64,000 nucleotides of DNA from the NCBI RefSeq assembly GCF_000721705.1, contig NZ_JOJL01000017.1:165892-229891 (forward strand), in the 5' to 3' direction. The DNA is from Actinoplanes subtropicus. Lineage in GTDB: Bacteria > Actinomycetota > Actinomycetes > Mycobacteriales > Micromonosporaceae. This document shows positions 45,874 through 54,421 of the stretch, piece by piece. A program made the translations under genes and the position numbers. The notes beneath the pieces were generated by a model that was given only the letters and a program-made list of their open reading frames with translations, was not told the origin of the DNA and made no database searches. How positions within the stretch are numbered: the first letter of the stretch is position 1; every line of letters begins with the position of its first letter.

Positions 45874-47196
45874 TCACGGCCGCAGCCACACCGCCTCGTC
45901 GCGGTGTGACTCGAGCGGGGCGGGATAGTCCACCGTGCGGCGTAGGTCGGCCGGGAGACGCCACGGCTCGTGCACCGCCGGGCCGTCGATGCCCGCGAGT
46001 TCCGGGAGGTAGCGGCGCACGTACGCGCCGTCCGGGTCGAAGCGGTGGGCCTGCCGGATCGGGTTGAAGCGGCGGTAGGGCCGGCTGTCGTTGCCGGTCC
46101 CGGCCACCCACTGCCAGTTGCCGGAGTTGTTCGGCACGTCCCCGTCGAGCAGCCAGCGGAAGAACCAGCGCACGCCGTGCCGCCAGTCGACGCCCAGGTG
46201 CTTGGTGAGGAACGCCGCGGTGATCAGCCGGGCCCGGTTGTGCATCCAGCCCTCGGCGCGCAGCTGGCGCATCCCGGCATCCACGATCGGCACCCCGGTG
46301 CGCCCGTCCTGCCAGTGCCGCAACGCCTCCGGGTCGTCGCGCCACTCGTCGTTCGCGCCCGGCCGGTATGCCGCGGTGGAGAGCCGCGGAAAGGCCAGCG
46401 CGACCTGGTAGTAGAAGTCGCGCCAGCAGAGTTGCCGCAGGAAGGGGTCGGCCTCGAGGGTCAGGGCGGCGTCCGCCACCGCCAGCGGGGAGAGACAACC
46501 GAAGCGGAGGTACGGGCTGAGCCGGCTCGTTCCGTCGCCCGGAAGGTCGTCGTGCTTCTCGCCGTACGTCGCAATGCCGCGCAACCATGCGGTGAGCCGG
46601 CGCCGGCCCTCGGTCTCGCCGCCGGGCGCGGCCTCCGGCGACTCCCCGTGCGGGATCTCCGGCAGGTGCCCGACCGCGATCTCCGGCAGCATGATCCGTC
46701 GCGGCGTGGCCACCTCGTCCCGCCATTTCGCGCCGGTCCAGGCCCGGTGGTAGGGCGTGAACACCCGATAGGCGTCGCCGCCGCTCGGCCGTAGCGCGCC
46801 GGGATCGACGATCGTCCCCCCGGGAAACAGCCGCAGCGCGATCCGGTCCTGGTCGCATTCCGCGCGCAGGCGGGCTTCGCGCTTGCGGGCGTACGCGCTG
46901 ACGTCCGCCGCCAGACCCAGCATGGTCGCGCCCACCTCGCGGGCGACCTTCAGCGTCTCCTCGATCGGGTCGCCCGCCCGCAGCACGAGGTCGCCGTCGC
47001 GCTCGCGCAGCGACGCCCGCAGGTCGGCGAGCGACTGGTGCAGGAAGCGGGACCGGTTCGGCGAGAGGTCGCCGAGCCTGGGGTCGAGCACGAACAGCGG
47101 GACGACCCGGTCGGCGTTCGCGCAGGCGGTGGCGAGCGCCGGGTTGTCGTGCACGCGCAGGTCACGGGTGAGAAGAACGACGGCGGTCCGGGTCAC
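45874..47196 (-). CDS. phr: Deoxyribodipyrimidine photolyase (cryptochrome/photolyase family)
   Basis: 440 residues from GTG, overlapping the crtB stop as GTGA. LLTRDLRVHDNPAL opens the antenna-cofactor domain; the FAD domain has SRLSPYLRFGCLSP, LCWRDFYYQVA, VDAGMRQLRAEGWMHNR and the PNNSGNWQWVAGTGND segment with the electron-transfer tryptophan region. It repairs UV-induced cyclobutane dimers using blue light. Being in a carotenoid operon fits light-induced expression, as in Streptomyces crt clusters. The long upstream frame is a shadow of crtB. Confidence 0.95.
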   Translation of the reverse strand: MTRTAVVLLTRDLRVHDNPALATACANADRVVPLFVLDPRLGDLSPNRSRFLHQSLADLRASLRERDGDLVLRAGDPIEETLKVAREVGATMLGLAADVSAYARKREARLRAECDQDRIALRLFPGGTIVDPGALRPSGGDAYRVFTPYHRAWTGAKWRDEVATPRRIMLPEIAVGHLPEIPHGESPEAAPGGETEGRRRLTAWLRGIATYGEKHDDLPGDGTSRLSPYLRFGCLSPLAVADAALTLEADPFLRQLCWRDFYYQVALAFPRLSTAAYRPGANDEWRDDPEALRHWQDGRTGVPIVDAGMRQLRAEGWMHNRARLITAAFLTKHLGVDWRHGVRWFFRWLLDGDVPNNSGNWQWVAGTGNDSRPYRRFNPIRQAHRFDPDGAYVRRYLPELAGIDGPAVHEPWRLPADLRRTVDYPAPLESHRDEAVWLRP

Positions 47197-48068
47197 GGCA
47201 GCACCGCGGTGCCTGGGCGGGTGAGCAGGCTGCGGATCGCGACCGAGGCGCGGCGGCCGGCCGGCACGGTCGCGCGCCGGGCGAAGACGTCGTAGTCGGC
47301 CGCCTCCACCTCGTCGAGGATGCCGCCGTAGAGCCGGTACGCGGTACGGATGCAGGCCTGCGAGGCGGGCTCGAGCAGGGGAATCCCGGGGGCGGCGAAC
47401 GCGTAATGGCGGCGGGCCCGGCTCACCTCGTACGCAAGCAAGGGTTTGATCTTGGGATTGTTCGGGCGTAGATCGGCGAGGGTGAGCCCGAACCGGGTTA
47501 GGTCCTCGATCGGCAGGTAGACCCGGCCCAGCCGCAGGTCCTCGGCGACGTCCCGGATGAAGTTGGTGAGCTGGAACGCGAGGCCCAACTGCCGGGCGGG
47601 CTCGCGCGCGGCGAACCGATCGGAGGCGCCGAGGATCGGCAGCATCATGGTGCCGATCACGGCGGCCGACCCGTCCATGTAGTCGAGCAGGTCGTCGTAG
47701 GTGGGATAGGACGTGACCGTGAGATCCATCGCCATGCTGCGCAGGAACCTCCCGAAATCGTCCACATCCAGGTCGAACACCGCGATGGTGTGCAGCACGG
47801 CGGGCAGCAGCGGATCGTCCACCGGCTCGCCGCGCAGCCCGGCCACGAACCGGTCGGACCACTCGGTCAGCCGCGCGGCCCGCTCCTCGGGCGGCAGCTC
47901 CTCGGTGCGGTCGACGATCTCGTCGGCGTAGCGGGTGAAACCGTAGAGCGCGTGCACATGGCGCCGCTTCCAGGCGGGTAACAGGCGGGTCGCCAGGTAA
48001 TACGTGCGGCCATGGTGCTTGTGCAGGAGCCGGCAACGTTCGTACGCGGCCGCCAGGTCCGCTTCCAC
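47193..48068 (-). CDS. crtB: Phytoene synthase
   Basis: 291 residues from GTG (GGAGGA upstream). It condenses two geranylgeranyl diphosphates to phytoene. RYADEIVDRTEEL is the first Asp-rich motif (DExxD), FIRDVAEDLRLGRVYLP the second (DxxxD), with YYLATRLLPAWKRRHVHALY and GLAFQLTNF typical of squalene/phytoene synthases. Divergent from crtE across 62 bp; leads the crtB-phr transcript. Confidence 0.95.
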   Translation of the reverse strand: MEADLAAAYERCRLLHKHHGRTYYLATRLLPAWKRRHVHALYGFTRYADEIVDRTEELPPEERAARLTEWSDRFVAGLRGEPVDDPLLPAVLHTIAVFDLDVDDFGRFLRSMAMDLTVTSYPTYDDLLDYMDGSAAVIGTMMLPILGASDRFAAREPARQLGLAFQLTNFIRDVAEDLRLGRVYLPIEDLTRFGLTLADLRPNNPKIKPLLAYEVSRARRHYAFAAPGIPLLEPASQACIRTAYRLYGGILDEVEAADYDVFARRATVPAGRRASVAIRSLLTRPGTAVLP

Positions 48069-48078
48069 TGTGTTCCTC

Positions 48079-48102
48079 CGAATCGACGCACGAATCGACG
48101 CA
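48079..48102. promoter_or_regulatory. Tandem 12-bp repeat in the divergent crt promoter
   Basis: CGAATCGACGCA occurs twice without a gap (48079-48090, 48091-48102) in the 62-bp gap between crtB and crtE. Directly repeated sites are a plausible target for the MerR/B12 photoreceptor encoded at the cluster's end. Confidence 0.6.
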
Positions 48103-48130
48103 ACTTCAAACCTAGGGTACGGTAAGTCTC

Positions 48131-49129
48131 GTGGCCAATGACACGCTCGAGGGAACTGGCCGCCGCACGCCGCTGCTGCTCGACGCGATCGAGGGCACCC
48201 TGGCCGACTTCCTCGGCGCGCAGATCGTCGCGCTCGACGGCACCGACCCGGCGCTCGGCGGCCTCGCCCGCACCACCCGCGACCTGGTGCTCGCCGGCGG
48301 GAAGCGGCTGCGGCCGACCTTCGCCTACTGGGGCTGGCGCGCGGTCAGCGACGATCCGGTCGAGCCGGTGCTGCCGGCGCTCGCCGCGCTCGAGCTGATG
48401 CACACGTTCGCCCTGGTGCACGACGACGTGATGGACGAGTCGGCTACCCGCCGCGGCCGGCCCACCGCCCATCGGATCTTCGCGCGGCAGCACGGCGCCC
48501 GGTTCGGCGAGTCGGCGGCGATCCTGGTCGGCGACCTGTGCCTGGTCTGGGCCGACCAACTGCTCGCCCGTACGCCGATGCCGGCCGCCACCCTGTTCGC
48601 GGTCCGCGCCCGGTACGACCGGATGCGGGTCGAGGCGGTCGCCGGGCAGTACCTGGACGTTCTCGGCGAGCGCGACCCCGGCCAGTGGTCGGTCGAGCGG
48701 GCGCTGCTGGTGGCCCGGCTCAAGACCGCCAGCTACAGCGTGCAGCGGCCGCTGCAGTTCGGGCTCGCGCTGGCCGGCCCGGCCTCCCAGGCCGCGCTCG
48801 ACGACGTGTTCGAGCGGTACGGCGCCCTGGTCGGCGAGGCGTTCCAGCTGCGGGACGACCTGCTCGGGGTGTTCGGCGACCCGGCGGTCACCGGCAAGCC
48901 GGCCGGGGACGACCTGCGCAGCGGCAAGCCGACCGTGCTGCGGTTGCTCGCCCGCGGAGCCGCCGACGCCGAGGCCATCGCGGCCACCGGAGCCCCCGAG
49001 GTGGTCGAGGCCATGATCCGGGAACGTGTCGCATCCGCGGTCGCCGTGCTGGCGGACGCGCCGATCGCCGACCAGGCCCGGGCGGCGCTGGTCGAGCTGG
49101 CGGTCCGCGCGACCGAGCGCCCGGCATGA
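48131..49129 (+). CDS. crtE: Geranylgeranyl (polyprenyl) diphosphate synthase
   Basis: 332 residues from GTG. LVLAGGKRLRPTFAYW is the first conserved region, LVHDDVMDESATRRGRPTAH the first Asp-rich motif, QLRDDLLGVFGD the second (FQLRDDLLG), and GDDLRSGKPTVL the signature that follows. Supplies GGPP to CrtB. ATGA overlap with crtI. Confidence 0.95.
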   Translation: MANDTLEGTGRRTPLLLDAIEGTLADFLGAQIVALDGTDPALGGLARTTRDLVLAGGKRLRPTFAYWGWRAVSDDPVEPVLPALAALELMHTFALVHDDVMDESATRRGRPTAHRIFARQHGARFGESAAILVGDLCLVWADQLLARTPMPAATLFAVRARYDRMRVEAVAGQYLDVLGERDPGQWSVERALLVARLKTASYSVQRPLQFGLALAGPASQAALDDVFERYGALVGEAFQLRDDLLGVFGDPAVTGKPAGDDLRSGKPTVLRLLARGAADAEAIAATGAPEVVEAMIRERVASAVAVLADAPIADQARAALVELAVRATERPA

Positions 49130-50589
49130 TGTCCGCCATGCGATACGTATCCGGACCTACCGACCGGGTCGTCGTGGTGGGCGCCGGGCTGGGCGGCCTG
49201 GCCTGCGCGCTGCACCTGGCGGCGGCCGGCCGGCAGGTCACCGTCGTCGAGCGGGAGCCGATCCCCGGCGGCCGGGCCGGTCGGCTGGTCGACTCCGGGT
49301 TCGAGTTCGACACCGGGCCGACCGTGCTGACCATGCCGTCGCTGATCGAGGAGCCGCTCGCGGCCGTCGGCGAGCGGCTGTCCGACTGGCTCGACCTGCA
49401 ACCGTTGGATCCGGCATACCGGGCGTACTACCCCGACGGCTCCACTATGGACGTACGCACCGACACCGTGCGGATGGCCGCCGAGATCTCCCGGGTCTGC
49501 GGGCCGCGCGAGGCCGACGGCTACCTGCGGTTCGTCGACTTCGCCCGCAAGCTCTGGCTGCTCGAACGCGACCACTTCATCGGCCGCAACCTGGACACCC
49601 CGCTCGACCTGGTCAACCTCAACCTGCTCAAGCTGCTCGGGATGGGCGGCTTCCGCCGGCTGCACACCAAGATCAAGCAGTTCTTCCGAGACCCGCGCAC
49701 CCAGCGGATCTTCTCGTTCCAGGCGATGTACGCCGGCCTCGCGCCGCACGACGCCCTCGCGATCTACGCGGTCATCGCCTACCTCGACTCGGTGGCCGGC
49801 GTCTTCCATCCCAAGGGCGGCATGCATGCGGTTCCCCGGGCGCTGGCCGGCGCGGCCGAGAAACACGGCGTCGAGTTCCGCTACGACACCACCGTCACCC
49901 GGGTCGAGATCTCCGGCGGCCGGGCCATCGGGGTGATCACCGCGGACGGCTCGCGCATCCCGGCCGACGTCGTCGTGCTCAACCCCGATCTCCCGATCGC
50001 CTACCGCGATCTTTTGCCTTCGGCCGGGTCGCGCTCGCTGCGCTACTCGCCCTCCTGCGTGGTCCTGCATGTGGGTTCCAGGCTTGCGTACGGGAAAATC
50101 GCGCACCACAACATCCATTTCGGGGCGTCGTGGCGTCGCACCTTCGACGAGGTGATCCGGGACGGGCTGCTGATGAGCGACCCATCCCTGCTGGTGACCA
50201 ACCCGAACCCGAAGACGTACTACGTGCTGGCCCCGGCACCCAACCTCGAGACCGGCCCGATGAACTGGCGGGGCGGGCTCGGCGCGCGATACGCCGACTC
50301 GCTGATCCGGACCCTCGAACGGCGCGGCTACATCGGCTTCGGCGACGGCATCGAGGTGCTGCGGGTCGTCACCCCGGCCGACTGGGCGGACCAGGGGATG
50401 GCGGCCGGCACGCCGTTCGCGGCCGCGCACACGTTCCGGCAGACCGGCCCGTTCCGGCCGGCCAACCTGCATCCGGCGTACCCGAACGTGGTCTTCACCG
50501 GATCGGGCACGCAACCCGGCGTCGGCGTGCCGATGGTACTGATCTCGGGAAAGCTCGCCGCCGCACGAATCACCGGAGGAGTGTCATGA
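49126..50589 (+). CDS. crtI: Phytoene desaturase
   Basis: 487 residues. VVVVGAGLGGLACALHLAAA with VVEREPIPGGRAGRL is the FAD-binding dinucleotide fold of CrtI-type enzymes; FRQTGPFRPANLHP and GSGTQPGVGVPMVLISGKLA form the C-terminal FAD/substrate region. It desaturates phytoene stepwise, usually to lycopene. Three in-frame ATGs are close together (49126, 49129, 49138); the first gives the ATGA overlap with crtE. Confidence 0.95.
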   Translation: MMSAMRYVSGPTDRVVVVGAGLGGLACALHLAAAGRQVTVVEREPIPGGRAGRLVDSGFEFDTGPTVLTMPSLIEEPLAAVGERLSDWLDLQPLDPAYRAYYPDGSTMDVRTDTVRMAAEISRVCGPREADGYLRFVDFARKLWLLERDHFIGRNLDTPLDLVNLNLLKLLGMGGFRRLHTKIKQFFRDPRTQRIFSFQAMYAGLAPHDALAIYAVIAYLDSVAGVFHPKGGMHAVPRALAGAAEKHGVEFRYDTTVTRVEISGGRAIGVITADGSRIPADVVVLNPDLPIAYRDLLPSAGSRSLRYSPSCVVLHVGSRLAYGKIAHHNIHFGASWRRTFDEVIRDGLLMSDPSLLVTNPNPKTYYVLAPAPNLETGPMNWRGGLGARYADSLIRTLERRGYIGFGDGIEVLRVVTPADWADQGMAAGTPFAAAHTFRQTGPFRPANLHPAYPNVVFTGSGTQPGVGVPMVLISGKLAAARITGGVS

Positions 50590-50645
50590 CGACTGCTCAT
50601 CTCGTCGACGTGGTCGACCTGTCTGGTGGCGGGCTCGGCTCATGA
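50586..50645 (+). CDS. 19-codon micro-ORF between crtI and idi, resembling the idi N-terminus
   Basis: The frame MTTAHLVDVVDLSGGGLGS begins at an ATG overlapping the crtI stop (ATGA) and ends at a TGA overlapping the idi start (ATGA). Its text parallels idi residues MTAAREAHLVDLVDSAGVS, so it is probably a duplicated idi start region kept as a coupling leader. GGAGGAG lies seven bases before its ATG. Confidence 0.5.
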   Translation: MTTAHLVDVVDLSGGGLGS

Positions 50646-51250
50646 CGGCCGCGCGTGAGGCTCATCTTGTCGACCTGGTCGACTCGGCCGGGGTTTCGGT
50701 CGGCGCGGCGACGGTCGGCGCGGCGCACACCGCGCCGGGGCGCCTGCACCGGGCGTTTTCGGTGTTCCTGCGCGAGCCGGCCACCGGGCGAGTGCTGCTG
50801 CAACAGCGAGCGGCGAGCAAGACGCGCTTCCCGCTGCGCTGGGCGAACACCTGCTGCGGGCACCCGCTGCCAGGGGAGGACATCGCCGTGGCCGCCCGGC
50901 GCCGGCTCGCCGAGGAACTCGGGGTGGCCGGGGCCGGGCTCGCCCCGGCCGGGGTCTACACCTATCGCGCCGAGGACCCGGCCACCGGGCGGGTCGAGCA
51001 CGAGTACGACCACGTCCTGCTCGGCGACCTGCCGGCCGGCGCCGTGCCGCGGCCCGATCCGGCCGAGGTGGCCGACCTCCGCTGGGTGTCGCTCGCCGAG
51101 CTGCTCGACCGGCTGGCGGACGATCCCGACAGCTGTGCGCCGTGGCTGTTCGGCGTCACCTCGCGACTGATCGAGAACTCGGCCAAGCCCCATCTGCCCC
51201 GGCCCGATGCGGGCCGGTTCGACGCTCCGGAGCGGTCGGGTGGGCGATGA
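50642..51250 (+). CDS. idi: Isopentenyl-diphosphate delta-isomerase (type I)
   Basis: 202 residues. RWANTCCGHPLPGED holds the catalytic cysteine, EDIAVAARRRLAEELGV the Nudix-type metal helix, and VEHEYDHVLLG the catalytic Glu. It interconverts IPP and DMAPP, the isoprenoid starter units for the carotenoid genes beside it. It overlaps the regulator gene downstream by 11 bp. Confidence 0.95.
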   Translation: MTAAREAHLVDLVDSAGVSVGAATVGAAHTAPGRLHRAFSVFLREPATGRVLLQQRAASKTRFPLRWANTCCGHPLPGEDIAVAARRRLAEELGVAGAGLAPAGVYTYRAEDPATGRVEHEYDHVLLGDLPAGAVPRPDPAEVADLRWVSLAELLDRLADDPDSCAPWLFGVTSRLIENSAKPHLPRPDAGRFDAPERSGGR

Positions 51251-52478
51251 CGCGCTGAGCGCCGGAGCGGTGGCGCGCCGCCTCGGGGTGGCGGTCACCA
51301 CGCTGCGCACCTGGCACCAGAGGTACGGGCTGGGGCCGAGCCGGCACGTCCCCGGGCAGCACCGGCGGTACACGGCGCAGGACCTGAACCGGCTCGAGGT
51401 GATGTTGCGGCTTACCTCCCAGGGGGTGGCGCCGGCTGAGGCGGCCGCCTGGGTTCTCTCGGCGAATCGTGCCGTCCGCGCGGTCTCCGCGTCGCCGGTT
51501 GACAGCCCGGTCTCTCCGTCTCCGGTCGACCGCCCGGTCTCTCGGTCGGGGGGTGACCATGCGGTCTCTCGGTCGGGGGGTGACCGTGCGGTCTCTCGGT
51601 CGGGGGGTGACCGTGCGGTCTCTCGGTCGGGGGGTGACCGTGCGGTCTCTCGGTCGGGGGGTGACCGTGCGGGGTCAGGGGGAGACCGTGCGGTCTCTCA
51701 GTCAGGGGGAGACCGTGCGGTCTCTCGGTCAGGGGGAGACCGTGCGGTCTCTCAGTCAGGGGGAGACCGTGCGGTCTCTCAGTCAGGGGGCGACCGTGCC
51801 GTCTCCGTGCCGGCGGTTGACCGTGCCGTCTCCGGCGGGCCGGGCCGTGATGGTGGCGGGCGGGCTATCCCGGTCGGGCATGTCACCCCGGCGGCGCGAG
51901 GGCTCGCGCGGGCGGCGATGCGGCTGGACGCGCCGGTGATGCGAGCCATCCTCGAGAACGAGGTTGCCGAGCATGGGGTGGTCACGGCCTGGGACGACGT
52001 GGCCATACCGGTGCTGGTCAGGATCGGCGAGCGCTACCAGGCCACCCAGCGATTCGTCGAGGTGGAGCACCTGATCTCGCGATGCGTCAGCGAGGTGCTC
52101 GGGGCGGTGCCGCGACCGGCGTCCACCCCGCGAGTGCTGCTGGCCGCGGCCGACGAGGAACAACACACGCTGCCGCTGGAGGCGCTGGCCGCGGCGCTCG
52201 CCCAGGCCGGTGTGCCCTCCCGGCTGCTCGGCGCCCGGGTGCCACCCCGTGCCCTGGAGGACGCGGTGACCCGCACCGGGCCCACGGCGGTGGTGCTGTG
52301 GTCGCAGATGGCCGACACCGGCGACGTCCGCCAGCTCGCCCGGCTGGGCGACCACCCGCACCGGCCCCTGCTGCTCGCGGCCGGCGGCCCCGGCTGGCCC
52401 GCCGCCCTGCCCGCCGGGGTGGCCCAGCTCACCACGCTCGGATCGGCCGTCGCGCTGCTCCAAGCCGCCGTGGTGTGA
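51240..52478 (+). CDS. litR: MerR/B12-binding photoreceptor-type regulator (CarH/LitR family) with repeat linker
   Basis: 412 residues from GTG. The N-terminal MerR helix-turn-helix (LSAGAVARRLGVAVTTLRTWHQRYG, with a PGQHRRYT wing) is joined by about 110 residues of 9-aa VSRSGGDRA repeats to a four-helix bundle (VMRAILENEVAEHGVVTAWDDVA ... RYQATQRFVEVEHLISRCVSEVL) and a Rossmann cobalamin domain (VLLAAADEEQHTLPLEALAAAL, where H is the likely lower Co ligand). Relatives repress carotenoid genes in the dark as adenosyl-B12-bound tetramers and release DNA in light. The bundle has Tyr where CarH has the Trp of the Wx9EH motif. Confidence 0.9.
   Translation: MGDDALSAGAVARRLGVAVTTLRTWHQRYGLGPSRHVPGQHRRYTAQDLNRLEVMLRLTSQGVAPAEAAAWVLSANRAVRAVSASPVDSPVSPSPVDRPVSRSGGDHAVSRSGGDRAVSRSGGDRAVSRSGGDRAVSRSGGDRAGSGGDRAVSQSGGDRAVSRSGGDRAVSQSGGDRAVSQSGGDRAVSVPAVDRAVSGGPGRDGGGRAIPVGHVTPAARGLARAAMRLDAPVMRAILENEVAEHGVVTAWDDVAIPVLVRIGERYQATQRFVEVEHLISRCVSEVLGAVPRPASTPRVLLAAADEEQHTLPLEALAAALAQAGVPSRLLGARVPPRALEDAVTRTGPTAVVLWSQMADTGDVRQLARLGDHPHRPLLLAAGGPGWPAALPAGVAQLTTLGSAVALLQAAVV
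51541..51810 (+). repeat. 27-bp coding minisatellite in the photoreceptor gene
   Basis: About ten tandem copies of a 27-bp unit (core GGGGGTGACCGTGCGGTCTC) encode V-S-R/Q-S-G-G-D-R-A; one copy is shortened by six bases, keeping the frame. Early copies are almost identical, and the later ones share A-for-G changes, consistent with local amplification in two steps. Confidence 0.92.
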
Positions 52479-52616
52479 CGTTTGCGCAGCTCAGGAGCGA
52501 TCGGAATACCGGTTTGGAGACCGGGCGGTCGATCACGTATGCTTTCCAAGCCTCAAGCGGGGCCCGGTTGGGGTCTACGCCGCGAAGTGTTGCAGACGTG
52601 CGATACTGGCGGAGTT

Positions 52617-52689
52617 GCCCTCATCGTCTAGTGGCCCAGGACGCCGCCCTTTCAAGGCGGTAGCACGGGTTCGAATCCCGTTGGGGGCA
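52617..52689 (+). tRNA. tRNA-Glu (UUC)
   Basis: 73 bases. Acceptor arm GCCCTCA pairs with TGGGGGC; anticodon stem CCGCC/GGCGG encloses CTTTCAA with anticodon TTC; T-loop GTTCGAATC. No encoded CCA. First of three tRNA genes in a row. Confidence 0.96.
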
Positions 52690-52746
52690 CTGGTAGGTTA
52701 CTAGCGGCACTTGCTAGGAAACCAACCAGGCACAGTTACATAGCAA

Positions 52747-52820
52747 GGTCCTGTGGAGCAGTTGGAGTGCTCGCCGCCCTGTCAAGGCGGAGGTCGCGGG
52801 TTCAAGTCCCGTCAGGACCG
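52747..52820 (+). tRNA. tRNA-Asp (GUC)
   Basis: 74 bases. Acceptor GGTCCTG / CAGGACC, anticodon loop CTGTCAA (GTC), T-loop GTTCAAGTC. No encoded CCA. 57 bp after the tRNA-Glu gene. Confidence 0.96.
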
Positions 52821-52833
52821 CAAGCAACACCAA

Positions 52834-52907
52834 GGCCAGGTAGCTCAGTTGGTACGAGCGTCCGACTGAAAATCGGAAGGTCGGCGGTTCGACCCCGCCC
52901 CTGGCCA
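52834..52907 (+). tRNA. tRNA-Phe (GAA), likely left attachment site of the integrated element
   Basis: 74 bases. Acceptor GGCCAGG / CCTGGCC, anticodon loop CTGAAAA (GAA), T-loop GTTCGACCC. 3' end intact. The integrase gene 88 bp downstream, oriented with its 3' end toward the tRNA, and the mobile-element genes beyond it make this 3' end the probable attL core. Confidence 0.95.
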
Positions 52908-52917
52908 CAAGATCAAG

Positions 52918-52953
52918 TCAGCCCTGACCAGCGGGAACGCCGGTCAGGGCTGA
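52918..52953 (+). terminator. Terminator of the tRNA array
   Basis: Perfect 12-base stem TCAGCCCTGACC / GGTCAGGGCTGA with a 12-base loop and a following TCTCTATC. It may also stop transcripts from the convergent integrase gene. Confidence 0.85.
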
Positions 52954-52994
52954 TCTCTATCCGGGGATGCGGGCCGTCCGATCGCGTGAATTGC

Positions 52995-54371
52995 TCACGG
53001 ATTGCTCACGGCGGCTTTTCGAGCGGGTCGGTGATGCGTCAGAAGCTTGGCCGCCTGCTCGATCTGCGCGGCCGTCTCGGAGCGCATCAGGTGCGCGTAA
53101 ACGCGCCGGGTGACCTCCGGCGTGGAATGCCCGAGGATCATCTGAACGATCTCGATCGGGACGCCACCGGCCAGCATGAGCGAGCACGCGCCGTGCCGGG
53201 TGTCGTGCAGCGGGCACGGCGGTAGGCCGCACGCGGCGACGTGCTGCTCGAATTCGACCGTCACCCGATCCGGTCGGAGCGGGATGCCGTCCGGTCGGCA
53301 GAACACCAAACCGTGATCTCGGTAGTCGATGCCGTAGAACTCGCGCTCCTCCTGTTGGGCCTCCCGGTGCCGAGCGAGAGCGTCCTGAGCTGGCTTGGCG
53401 AGCGGCACCCACCGGCGGCCCTTGCGCGACTTTGGCGCCTTGAACAGGCGGCCCACGTGCACCTCCCCGCACACCGGGCACTTGGCCTGCTCGGGCGTGA
53501 CCTGTGTGCGCGTGACGGACACGATCGTCTGCCGGACGCGTAGCCCTGCGCCGTCAGCGTCGAGATCCGACCAGCGCAGGCCGCACAGCTCGGCCCGGCG
53601 GAGGCCGGCGTACGCGGCGAGTTCGTAGAGCGCCGACAGCCGGTCGTCGAATACGTATTCCAGGAACCGCGCGGTTTCCTCGGGCTGCCACACCTCGGGC
53701 TCGTCATCCTCGTCAATGGCGTCTGCCACGGGGATCGAGTCCATCCGTCCGACGGCGGGATTCAGCGAGATCAGCCCGGCGCGCTGGGCGGCGGAGAGCG
53801 CGGCGCGGATCGTGCGCCGGTAGCCGTCGATGGTTGCTGGAGTCCGCTGCTCGATCCGGCGACCGACGTTGCCGGCAGGTCGCTCGCCCTCGATTGGCAG
53901 CGCCAGATCGGCGAGCACATCCTCGATATGGCTACGCCGGAGGTCGCGTAGCAACTTGTGACCGAGTTGGGGTCGCCAGGCATCGCGGATGTGCCCTCGG
54001 TAGTTCTTGATCGTGTTGGGGGATTTCTTGGCGGCGATCAGCGCCTCGATCCACTGATCGAGCCACTTGCCGAGGGTCATGCGCCGATCATCTGTCCACG
54101 TCCCGGCGTTGAGCTTGGCCAGTTCAGCAGTGAGCGCTTCCTCCGCCTCGGTCTTGGTCTTGAAGCCACCTCGGGTCGGCTGTTTGCGCTTGCCGGTTTT
54201 GGGGTCGATACCTGCGTCTACTACGAATGACCACGAGCCGTGCGGTTTGCGGCAGCTCTTGACGCGCTTGCCGTCCGGGGTGCGGCATTGGCAGCGCTTG
54301 AAGACGGAGCCTCGCAAGCGGGGGTCCCCTCTCGGATCGATGGGTGCGGGCCACCGGCACGCGTCGTCCAC
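52995..54371 (-). CDS. int: Tyrosine recombinase/integrase
   Basis: 458 residues. The N-terminal arm-binding part has cysteines (FKRCQCRTPDGKRVKSCRKP), then a SAM-like core-binding domain (MTLGKWLDQWIEALIAAKK). The catalytic domain shows the first Arg (AYAGLRRAELCGLRW), the HxxR box (LHDTRHGACS), a His (LGHSTPEVT) and the nucleophile VYAHL. It catalyses integration and excision at the tRNA. The GTG start has only a weak RBS, so the N-terminus is uncertain. An ATTGCTCACGG tandem (52991-53011) marks its last codons. Confidence 0.93.
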   Translation of the reverse strand: MDDACRWPAPIDPRGDPRLRGSVFKRCQCRTPDGKRVKSCRKPHGSWSFVVDAGIDPKTGKRKQPTRGGFKTKTEAEEALTAELAKLNAGTWTDDRRMTLGKWLDQWIEALIAAKKSPNTIKNYRGHIRDAWRPQLGHKLLRDLRRSHIEDVLADLALPIEGERPAGNVGRRIEQRTPATIDGYRRTIRAALSAAQRAGLISLNPAVGRMDSIPVADAIDEDDEPEVWQPEETARFLEYVFDDRLSALYELAAYAGLRRAELCGLRWSDLDADGAGLRVRQTIVSVTRTQVTPEQAKCPVCGEVHVGRLFKAPKSRKGRRWVPLAKPAQDALARHREAQQEEREFYGIDYRDHGLVFCRPDGIPLRPDRVTVEFEQHVAACGLPPCPLHDTRHGACSLMLAGGVPIEIVQMILGHSTPEVTRRVYAHLMRSETAAQIEQAAKLLTHHRPARKAAVSNP

Positions 54372-54421
54372 AGCTCGGCGCGACGCGTGCCCGGCGGCCC
54401 TGCGGTTGGTGGAGGTTTGGG

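Noticed and set aside
51541..51810. Possible CRISPR array (27-bp repeats)
   Set aside because: Units are contiguous, in frame and inside the MerR/B12 regulator gene; they encode a repeat linker.
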